In this document: positions 56,557 through 64,000 of the stretch, in pieces
Numbering within the stretch: position 1 is the first letter of the stretch
How the letters are laid out: the number at the start of each line of letters is the position of its first letter
Origin: Isoetes taiwanensis
Taxonomy: Eukaryota > Streptophyta > Lycopodiopsida > Isoetales > Isoetaceae
NCBI GenBank assembly: GCA_021234155.1
Contig: JAJEKV010000046.1
Location: 5,339,012-5,403,011 of the forward strand
DNA length: 64,000 bases
Direction of reading: 5' to 3'
Program-made: the position numbers and the translations under genes
The notes under the pieces: model-generated
What the model was told of the DNA's origin: nothing
Databases searched by the model: none
What the model saw: the letters and a program-made list of their open reading frames with translations, nothing else

Positions 56557-57893
56557 TAAAGGACCTGAGATACCTGTCACGAATCATTGGAAAGTGCATC
56601 GGCATGAGATACAGCAGTAAGAAGAGGTAATACAAAGTGTGTAAACTATAAAACGAGTCAATGTGGGATTGATTCCACACTGGCACTCCCATGTAAATAA
56701 CCTACCAAGGAGATCCTATTGCAGGAATAGCTTCAGGTACACCAGTTACAAATCTTGACAGCCCAATAACCAATTTGATCCCAGGGCAGAATAACCAGTT
56801 ATTAAAAAGATACGGTTAATACGGCTAAAATTACACCTGTAACTCCAAGTTAATTCACGAGGTTTCTTTGAATCCCCTGTGAGATAAACGCGAAATACGT
56901 GCAAAATCATCATTGAACCATCATACTGCCGACCATCGATGGACTGATCGAATTGACCAACCAAAGTTGACTTCAGTCATTATATATTGAACAGAGCTAA
57001 AAGCTTCTGTAATGGTCAAGGATAGTGGAAAGTCATAGCAAACCAGTGGCTACTTGTACTAAGAAGCAAGTCAGGTAATTCCCCTAGACAATAAAATGTA
57101 TTGACATGGGAGGAACATATTTACTAGTAATATCATCCGCAATCGCCTGAATCTCAAGACGCTCAACCAATCATATACTTTATTGAGATGGTGAACTTTA
57201 TTTCTATACGCTCCCTCTCTTGAAAACCGTACATGGGATTTTCCATACGGCTTGAGCAAAAATAATACGAAATCTTCATTAATTATTATTTCTAATAAAA
57301 AACTCCAAAAAAAGGTAGAACCTAATCTTTTCATAACATTTTTATTGCCTTGATCCTAAGTCGGCTCTTTTTTCCCTCCAAAACGAATGGAATATTGTTG
57401 GCCTTTAACAATCTTTCTCCCATTTAACAATATATATTGAAAAAACAGTGATATAAAATAAATTATGAAGATTATCTCGTTGGAAACTTTGATGGATATT
57501 CAAAACCTTAGATTCCTACTAACCTGATACAGACTCTTTTAGAGGAGGTACGATGGGTAAGAAGCTTCTCTATCGTCACCAACTTGATAAAATATGCTTA
57601 TAAAATGGGAATGTTCTCTCATTTCCCAAGTATGCAGTTGTGAAAAATATATCGTAGGATTTCTAGTCAACAAATTTTTCAAGTTATTGAAAGTTTGGTA
57701 ACGAAGCTTGAATAGCGGATATACATAAATTAATCATGGTTTAAATCTTCCTATTGAACTAATGCCTTCGTGAGCCCCGCGCTTCAGATGCTAACTATTC
57801 AATTGGTATCCAGCAAGGTAGGATCATTCTGTGAGAAAGATGACAAATTACTTTGTACTATCAATGATTAATTCGGACGAGTCGCACACCCGT
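56557..57893 (-). pseudogene. petB: petB with group II intron, many 1-nt deletions
   Basis: Cytochrome b6. Exon 1 is ACGGGT at 57888-57893 (M-G with an ACG start), directly followed by a GTGCGAC intron start (gtgtgcgactcg read as ggGT|GTGCGAC). The intron runs to about 57185, with domain V at 57222-57256 (agccgtatggaaaatcccatgtacggtt). Exon 2 starts KVYDW (57183). Then nearly every run of identical bases has lost one base: CCCC to CCC, GGGGG to GGGG, TTTT to [15 protein letters not shown] and KKPRELTW survive in different frames down to about 56557. At least eight indels. Confidence 0.85.
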
Positions 57894-58068
57894 ATTCCAA
57901 AGATCTCCTAATTGGAGAATCACACGATTGAACTACCATGGAGAGGAGAGCTAACCTACGGACCCTAAGCAAGCCATTAAATCTAATGAAACAGAAGATT
58001 TCTAAATTTTTCTATTTCACTAGATTGGAATATTTGTTTGGGGGGAAGGACTCTTTAGTTTTTGTTCA

Positions 58069-58293
58069 TTACCAACTCACCGGAATCCCATCCAATGAAA
58101 CGGGGGAATTATAAAGTTCCAAGATAATAACTGGAGAGACTGCAAATAGGGCCATTGCGACACCCATAATGGGAGTGGTTCCCCATCCAGGAGCCACTTT
58201 ACCATATTCCGAATTAAGTGGTTTTGATGAACTTCCTACACTGGTTCGTTGCGGTTTGATCCTGGGAATACCATCAATAATCTTTGTAGCCGT
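58069..58293 (-). CDS. psbH: psbH, open, ACG start
   Basis: Photosystem II 10-kDa phosphoprotein, one transmembrane helix. ACG at 58293 starts [19 protein letters not shown], then [32 protein letters not shown] and IILELYN, ending GIPVSW with TAA at 58069. Within the helix family Phe and Leu are Ser (tct) and Pro (cca), consistent with unedited C-to-U sites. Length 74, normal for the family. Open frame. Confidence 0.88.
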   Translation of the reverse strand, partial: TATKIIDGIPRIKPQRTSVGSSSKPLNSEYGKVAPGWGTTPIMGVAMALFAVSPVIILELYNSPVSLDGIPVSW

Positions 58294-58382
58294 AAAACTT
58301 ATTACATTAGTTGAGATTTGTTAACTTTATGTACTATTATATTGGAAACGGAAACAAACCATTATCTCGGGATTACTTAGCA

Positions 58383-58514
58383 ATGGAAACTGCAACCTTG
58401 GTCGCTATCTCCATATCTCGTTCACTTGTCAGCTTCACCGGTCACGCTTCGTATACTGCCTTTGGGCAACCCTCCAAAGAACTTAGAGATCCTTTTGAGG
58501 AGCATGAAGATTAG
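58383..58514 (+). CDS. psbN: psbN, intact
   Basis: PsbN, 43 residues, needed for PSII assembly, encoded opposite psbB-psbT-psbH as usual. [20 protein letters not shown] then [23 protein letters not shown]. Three changes from the family (Ser, His, Ser for Leu, Tyr, Leu) are each one C-to-T from the expected codon (tca, cac, tcg). The longer ORF start at 58311 is a spurious upstream ATG. Confidence 0.9.
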   Translation: METATLVAISISRSLVSFTGHASYTAFGQPSKELRDPFEEHED

Positions 58515-58591
58515 CCTAAGTGACCTTCCCTCAGTCTTTAGGGAAGGTCATTAATTTTTCATCCCGGATCACCCTCTTGATGATCCAAAAA

Positions 58592-58699
58592 TCATTTTTT
58601 CCCTTTGTTTGGAACTTTAGGTGGCTCCCGGAAGAAAATAGCAAAAAATATTATTCCTAAAGTACTTACCGGCAAGGATGTATGAACCAATGCTTCCGT
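58592..58699 (-). CDS. psbT: psbT, open, ACG start
   Basis: PSII protein T, 35 residues. ACG at 58699 starts (M)[18 protein letters not shown], then [16 protein letters not shown] and TGA. Relative to the family: ACG for ATG, cat for Tyr, tcc for Phe, ccg for Leu. Four C-to-U sites in 36 codons. Too short for a 60-codon ORF filter. Confidence 0.88.
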   Translation of the reverse strand, partial: TEALVHTSLPVSTLGIIFFAIFFREPPKVPNKGKK

Positions 58700-58762
58700 A
58701 GATTCGATTGTATGGGTGAGGGAGTATAGGGATAACTTTCGTACTACTTAAAGATATAGAAA

Positions 58763-58800
58763 TTAAATCTATCTAATCTATATAGATTAGATAGATTTAA
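58763..58800 (-). terminator. Perfect 38-bp palindrome 3' of psbB
   Basis: ttaaatctatctaatcta is followed immediately by its reverse complement. It lies 37 nt after the psbB stop. Stem-loops in this position stabilise plastid mRNA 3' ends. Its perfect pairing shows little decay here. Confidence 0.8.
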
Positions 58801-58836
58801 TTTTGAAAACGATATATATATATTTTTGGATTGATG

Positions 58837-60363
58837 TTATACTACTTGTCTTTTGGTAGTTGGATCTCCTAGTTTTTGGAATGCTCCGAATTCAACTTGA
58901 GCATCTAAATCAGGATCAATACCAGCAAAAACATCTCTGAACAAGGTTCTAGCACCATGCCAAATATGTCCGAAGAAGAAAAGAAGAGCAAATGTAGCGT
59001 GACCGAAAGTAAACCAACCTCTTGGACTACTACGAAAAACACCATCAGACTTTAGAGTAGCACGATCAAATTCAGAAATCTCACCTAATTGAGCACGTCT
59101 AGCATATTTTTTCACTGTAGCGGGATCACTAAAACTAACCCCATCGAGTTCACCACCGTAAAACTCAACAGTTACACCTACTTGTTCAATGCTATACTTT
59201 GATTCTGCCCTCCTGAAGGGAACATCGGCTCTCGCAATTCCCTCCCCATCCACCAAAACTACTGGAAAGGTTTCGAAGAAAGTAGGCATACGACGTACGA
59301 AAAGCTCATGTCCTTCTTTATCCCTGAAGACAGCGTGACCTAACCAACCAACAGCTATTCCATCCCCATTGTCCATCGCACCCGCTCTGAATAATCCCCC
59401 TTTCGCTGGATTATTACCAATATAATCATAAAAAGCTAATTTTTCTGGAATTTTGGACCAAGCTTCTGATAAACTAAGATTTTCGGCCCTGCTGGATCGA
59501 ACCCTCCGATCTATCTCTTGTTGAAAGAATCCTTGATCCCATTGATAACGAGTAGGACCGAATAATTCTATTGGAGTGGTCGCGGAGCCATACCACATGG
59601 TTCCGGCAGCAACAAAGGCTGCAAAAAACACGGCAGCAATACTGCTGGATAAAACAGTTTCAACATTCCCCATACGTAATCCTTTGTATAATCGTTGGGG
59701 AGGACGAACACTAAGGTAGAATAGACCTGCTAATATACCTAGAATACCTGCTGCAATATGATGAGAAGCTATTCCTCCTGGAACGAAGGGGTCGAACCCT
59801 TCGGCTCCCCACACTGGAACTACAGGTTGTGCTTCTCCAGTCAACCCATAGGGATCAGACACCCATATTCCGGGACCGAACAAACCTGTTACGTGAAATG
59901 CTCCGAATCCGAAACAAAGTACTCCTGAAAGGAATAAATGAACTCCGAAGACCTTAGGCAAATCTATAGTAAGTGCTCCCGTACGTTCGTCAGTAAATAT
60001 TTCTAGATCCCAATATACCCAATGCCAAATAGCTGATAAGAATAACAAGCCAGATAACACAATATGCGCAGCAGCCACGCCTTCATAACTCCAAACACCT
60101 GCATTAGTTACAGTTTCTCCGGTGATACTCCAACCACCCCATGACTTCGTTATTCCTAAACGAGTCATGAAAGGGATAACGAACATGCCCTGTCTCCACA
60201 TGGGATCAAGAACAGGATCGGATGGATCAAAAACTGCTAATTCATACAAAGCCATTGAACCAGCCCAACCAGAAACTAACGCTGTGTGCATTATATGTAC
60301 AGCAATTGAACGGCCAGGATCATTTGATACAACGGTATGGACACGGTACCAAGGCGGACCCAT
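58837..60363 (-). CDS. psbB: psbB, full-length and open (CP47)
   Basis: PSII core antenna CP47, 508 residues, the normal length. Start ATG at 60363: [19 protein letters not shown], six helices with chlorophyll-ligating His (SVHIM-type region, [49 protein letters not shown]), the long lumenal loop with [19 protein letters not shown], and [12 protein letters not shown] at the end. Family Leu3, Leu13 and a Phe in the loop before FDRATLK are Pro, Ser and Ser here, all single C-to-U edits away. No stop or shift in 1.5 kb, in contrast with petB and clpP. In the plastid it would need editing; in the nucleus it has no transit peptide. Confidence 0.92.
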   Translation of the reverse strand: MGPPWYRVHTVVSNDPGRSIAVHIMHTALVSGWAGSMALYELAVFDPSDPVLDPMWRQGMFVIPFMTRLGITKSWGGWSITGETVTNAGVWSYEGVAAAHIVLSGLLFLSAIWHWVYWDLEIFTDERTGALTIDLPKVFGVHLFLSGVLCFGFGAFHVTGLFGPGIWVSDPYGLTGEAQPVVPVWGAEGFDPFVPGGIASHHIAAGILGILAGLFYLSVRPPQRLYKGLRMGNVETVLSSSIAAVFFAAFVAAGTMWYGSATTPIELFGPTRYQWDQGFFQQEIDRRVRSSRAENLSLSEAWSKIPEKLAFYDYIGNNPAKGGLFRAGAMDNGDGIAVGWLGHAVFRDKEGHELFVRRMPTFFETFPVVLVDGEGIARADVPFRRAESKYSIEQVGVTVEFYGGELDGVSFSDPATVKKYARRAQLGEISEFDRATLKSDGVFRSSPRGWFTFGHATFALLFFFGHIWHGARTLFRDVFAGIDPDLDAQVEFGAFQKLGDPTTKRQVV

Positions 60364-61500
60364 GCATATACCCCTTTCTCAAAGGGGAGTAGACACTACG
60401 TAACTTTATTGCATTCAAGGGCTGTTATACGATGCTAAAACCTTATCCAATCATACAGGGATTCACATCTATTTACAGTTATACGTGATGAGATATTGAG
60501 ATACCAATTCCCTTCTTTCTCACAATGAAGAGGAGCAGGAATAGTTTAGCATCTCTTGATTCAGCATAACAATGAATATATTGGTCCCATCAAACATCAG
60601 AGTGATTCAAATAATGGATGACGCATAGTTTAGAATAGGGTTCAATATCATATCGTGCTTGACTAAATCGAGGAGCGTAATGGTATTATATACTCTATGT
60701 GTGTAATTAGGTAAAGTATACTCCAATGGATTGGTTATTCGAACGGAGACTCAAACAGAGGTTCAATTTTTTCATCTATCCATATCCATATGAGTTACTA
60801 TCTTTTACAATCTATATCAAATTTTTTTTTTATTGATTTATAAAATCAAATATATATATTTGATAGATGAATCAGTTTTCTTATTCATTGGCATCAAAGT
60901 CTATTTTATTGGACAATCATAAGGAACAAATGAAACCTGAGCTTCTAACTTCTAAGGTATTATATTACATTGTTAGATGCTTCTCATTAAGTTAAGGGGT
61001 CCCGAGAAAGCTCTGAAATAACTAACTTACTTGCCAAATATTAGAAAAAATAATTTATTATGTTATGATTTTCCATCCCTCGTACCCCTATCCAATTCAT
61101 CATATTGACTGTTCTGTTCCATTTTTTCCTTCCGGTTGTTGATACAGATCCATGATTGAGAGAATTATCATAGAAAATCCTGTAATCTCTCCTTTGGAAG
61201 GACGGAAGGATTTTAGTAATTGTTATCTCTCTATCGCATCAGGTTCATGCTCGGAAAAAGTAGACCCAATATCCAATATTTGGTTTTTGATTTATTTCAT
61301 CGCATTGGTCCATGCCGCTTTCGCCTTGTGTATCAATCATATCATGTGTATGAAACGGAACTATAATATGATTTACTACGCCTATTGGTGGAATCACTAG
61401 AGATTCTGTAGGTCTATAGAATTGATTTGATACAATCTTTTTTCCCGATCAATTATGCTCTCGTATTGGGGGCAAAGAGGCAATATTTGGTCCCTCAAGA
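60364..61500. other. psbB-clpP spacer, no gene recognised
   Basis: The divergent 5' regions of psbB and clpP. A plus-strand 82-codon frame (61152-61400) has a hydrophobic stretch but no recognisable family and is probably chance. AT-rich. Confidence 0.5.
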
Positions 61501-63370
61501 ACGCCCATGGTATTCTGGAAAGTATCCCTTCGAATCTTCGGAGAGGAAGATATAGTTTGGATTGACGTACAGTGCGACTTGTTTGAAATATTCGATTATA
61601 CGGAATCTTCCCGTCATTCCTTCCGATTGAGATGCTTCTATCTCACTTAAGATTGACTAAATGCTCAGTAATCCTGTTTATCCCCACAGAAAAAATATTT
61701 ATCAATCATGATAATCTATGGCTAGCCAAAACCGTAGCACCAGGCTTCGTTCAACGGAAACAAAACAAATTATCCAAAGATTACCACCTCTTAATTGGAT
61801 CATACGAAACATATAATGCCATTTTAGCAGAAGTTAACAGCCACAGAGTGGGAAAAAATGGTGTAGATCTACTTTGGTTCCATATGGGTGCGAGTAAATT
61901 GGAAGCCCTGATAGATATTTCCCCCGAAGGGAGCATAAACCCACATCTTGTCAAAGAATCTATTTGAAAACAAGGGAATTCTGCTGAAAATAAACCAATA
62001 ACACAACAAGTTAATAGGTAGTTCTAACAAGCCAGGGAAAATGGTGGACACCCCCTTTAAAACAATGCTTATCAAAACTCTGAACTGGAAGTGGTAAGAA
62101 GACTCATCCTTTGAGATGAAAGAAAGATTTTTTTTTATCTAACCAAGCGTTTTGTGAAATACGGGTATCGTGAGAAGAAATACCTAACTTTTTAACTGTC
62201 TGAATGGGCGTAATTTAAAGCGGTTCCAAAGGAAGAAAAGCTATAAATCTATCCTAATCAACCGACTTTATCGAGAAAGATTGTTGTTTTTGGGCCAGCA
62301 CATAGATGATGAAATTGCAAATCAAACTATTTGTATTCTGATGTACCTGAATGGAGAAGATCAGAGTAAGGATATTTATTTATATATTAATTCTCCTGGC
62401 GGAGCGGTATTAGCAGGAATATCTGTCTATGATATTATGCAATATATAATACCAGGCGCAAAATACTCTATCTGTGGGATTAGCTGTTTAATGGGATTTT
62501 TCATTTTAGCTGGAGGAGAAATTATTTAAACGTGCCCCATTCCGCGCCAATGAGTCTTTGTTTGATGATGGTATGGATGTGAAGAAAAAAAACTAACTAT
62601 GCCCCTGCGCCAACGAATGAGGGTAATAATAGCATGGTATACGAACTGATACAACTGTAATAAAGAAAACTTGAAGTGCATCGGATAAAACATAACCGTG
62701 GCTTTTTATTCTCCGATCACTAATTTCTGATCCTATATTATATCTTGGCTCCATTCCCAGCGGGGCTCTCAAACCTTTAAATCAATATTGGAGAAAAAGG
62801 AACATGGGCCATATAACATCGATAAAGAAAACCTGGATTGTATTGAATGAAGGAATGTATGTATAATGGAACTATCACAGTATCTTCCTTTCTGAAAAGA
62901 AAAGATAAAAGACAGATTATCTTATTCATCTATCTTCGATATCCAGAATAGATGTAATTATTCATTGATATAATAAATAACAATACTGGTTATTGTTATT
63001 TATTATGACGAATTATATAAAAACTGTCATCTAATATGGTTTCGTATGCACCAAAACAAGCTACGGTTCATTAAATCAAGTCTCTCGAATAGAGGAAGAA
63101 AGAATAAAAGTAAATAAGATTTATTAATAGTGTGCACAGATTCATCAACCCGGTAGTTCTCTCTATGATGGACAAGCGGGAGAATGTCTTGTAGTTAAGA
63201 AGAGATGTTGAAACTTCATGACTGGCAAGTTACTAAAATTTATGTACAGCAACAGGAAAAAACCTTTATGGGTAGTCTCTGAATATGGAAGAGATGTTTT
63301 GTCAGCGAAGAAGCCAAAGTTTATGGCATTACTGATCCTATAGGCTGTAGAAACTTTGAACTCTAATTTT
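61501..63370 (+). pseudogene. clpP: clpP, three exons, frameshifted, ACG start
   Basis: Catalytic subunit of the plastid Clp protease. Exon 1 (61501-61571, 71 nt, the usual length) begins ACGCCCATGG and reads PM..WKVSLRIFGEEDIVWID, ending at an intron GTGCGAC. Intron 1 ends tcctaat at 62258; the split Tyr codon is CA+C, one C-to-U from Tyr. Exon 2 (62259-about 62545): [40 protein letters not shown], then the expected active-site Ser block (family AASMGSFILAGG) is [12 protein letters not shown], with Phe for one Ser; the frame shifts at about 62526. Exon 3 (63139-63370): HQPGSSLYDGQAGEC, with the catalytic His, then shifts. Not functional. Confidence 0.8.
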
Positions 63371-63702
63371 ATTAGCTGATTAAAAATTAACTTAGAATTT
63401 CGAGGAAGAAAATAAATTCCCCTTGCTTTAAGTGGTACCATGCTAGCCATGATCGGTGCGGGACGGATCCATAAGTAGAACAATAGTCGTTTGTGACATG
63501 ATAAATAAATCCCATAAATGAAATCGACGAATTATAAGATTTATTAATACGAAATATAATAAGAGAGCCATAAAGTTTCGATTTAGTTCCGCTTGTGAGC
63601 CACTCAAGAGAATAAAAAGAAACCTAAGGACAAGTTTTGAATCTAATGTTCTTTAGGGTTAGGATCAACTGAACTAGTAAATCCTGGCGTACTGCACTAA
63701 GA

Positions 63703-63813
63703 ATGCCTACCATTCCCAACAACTCATTAAATCAAGACAAGTCAATAGGAGATAGAACAAAATCCCTGCCCTTCGAGTGGATGTCCTCAGCGTAGAGGAG
63801 AGGTACCAGGGTG
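63703..63813 (+). pseudogene. rps12: rps12 5' exon (trans-spliced), frameshifted
   Basis: Ribosomal protein S12, N-terminal exon. MPT at 63703, then QQLI in another frame, DRTKS, a PAL..DV remnant and RRGTRV towards 63813, interrupted by about four 1-nt shifts. It ends at a gtgtatgcgactc sequence that resembles the group II 5' end of the trans-spliced intron, which continues to the window end (63814-64000; ccaccagcagaatccccc). Position after clpP agrees with plastid order. Confidence 0.7.
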
Positions 63814-64000
63814 TATGCGACTCACGATCCACCAGCAGAATCCCCCACGGCAGGTATAGATCTATACCATCCACCAAATCTTGGGAGATGAAATTTGCGA
63901 TTATTATGCAAATCCGATCACCCCGATGCAGGATGAAAGCAATTTCAATGATAGCGAATGGTCATCAACCATTGAGCGAGAAGAAAATGCAATTCGAAAG

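Larger units (their letters stand above)
51700..64000. other. Plastid-derived block (NUPT), at least 12.3 kb
   Basis: Gene order rpl14-rps8-infA-rpl36-rps11-rpoA on plus, petD-petB-psbH on minus, psbN plus, psbT-psbB minus, clpP and rps12 5' exon plus: the normal land-plant plastid order, uninterrupted. Left of 51700 the DNA is nuclear in character and rpl14 has lost its first codons, so this is a true junction in the assembled sequence. The right edge lies beyond the window. Six genes begin with ACG. Group II introns with domain V are recognisable. Confidence 0.85.

Noticed and set aside
58837-60363. psbB as a functional nuclear gene
   Set aside because: No transit peptide, plastid-type flanks and unedited codons; the open frame more likely reflects recent transfer.
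61152-61400. 82-codon ORF in the psbB-clpP spacer
   Set aside because: No plastid gene belongs there and no conserved motif is present; likely chance in a spacer.
51700-64000. Mitochondrial origin of the organelle block
   Set aside because: All genes are plastid photosynthesis, transcription or ribosome genes in plastid order; no mitochondrial gene seen.

Overview
The window looks like nuclear DNA of a vascular plant with heavy plastid RNA editing, most likely a fern, with a lycophyte as the alternative. The nuclear part (about 1-51,700) is rich in LINEs, a Helitron, a Ty3/gypsy remnant, a pogo/Tigger-like remnant and tandem duplications. The right end (about 51,700-64,000) is a collinear block of plastid DNA. 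Several plastid genes there begin with ACG instead of ATG and carry C where a conserved residue needs T, which is the signature of a genome that relies on C-to-U editing. I see no bacterial features and no tRNA or rRNA genes.

Layout. 1-2.7 kb: no convincing gene, two short tandem duplications. 2.7-8.0 kb: minus-strand LINE wrecks of two families, B (2.9-5.77 kb) and A (5.77-7.96 kb). 8.3-13.7 kb: a broken minus-strand multi-exon gene with an FCP1/NIF-type HAD phosphatase domain and, tentatively, a methyltransferase-like region. Its introns and flanks are filled with a family of palindromes (arms CTCGAC/GTCGAG) and two long foldbacks. 12.94-20.43 kb: a tandem duplication with a 3,745-bp unit, in which the 5' part of a LINE (LINE D) is joined to an exon of that gene. 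20.9-25.5 kb: a nearly full-length plus-strand LINE (LINE C) with endonuclease, reverse transcriptase, zinc-finger C-terminus and poly(A).

25.5-27.7 kb and 37.2-43.3 kb are two copies of one segment. The first received a 5'-truncated LINE with a target duplication. The second received a Helitron of about 5.07 kb. Between them lie a possible gene with a telo-box promoter and a coiled-coil exon (30.5-32.3 kb), a class 3 lipase pseudogene whose 3' exon is tandemly duplicated (32.8-34.9 kb) and more LINE debris (35-37.2 kb). 46.7-49.6 kb holds a pogo-like transposase interrupted by a gypsy LTR whose promoter contains a perfect heat-shock element, followed by integrase and chromodomain remnants. 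50.6-51.0 kb is an intact small basic protein gene, the best nuclear CDS in the window.

The plastid block reads rpl14 (truncated), rps8, infA, rpl36, rps11, rpoA, then petD, petB, psbH on the other strand, psbN, psbT, psbB, clpP and the rps12 5' exon. That is the ordinary land-plant order, and it is cut at rpl14 on the left and by the window end on the right. Its decay is patchy. rps8, rpl36, rps11, psbH, psbN, psbT and the 508-codon psbB are open. infA, petD, petB, clpP and rps12 are full of small indels. It is best read as a nuclear plastid insertion (NUPT), although an assembly join to plastid sequence has to be excluded.
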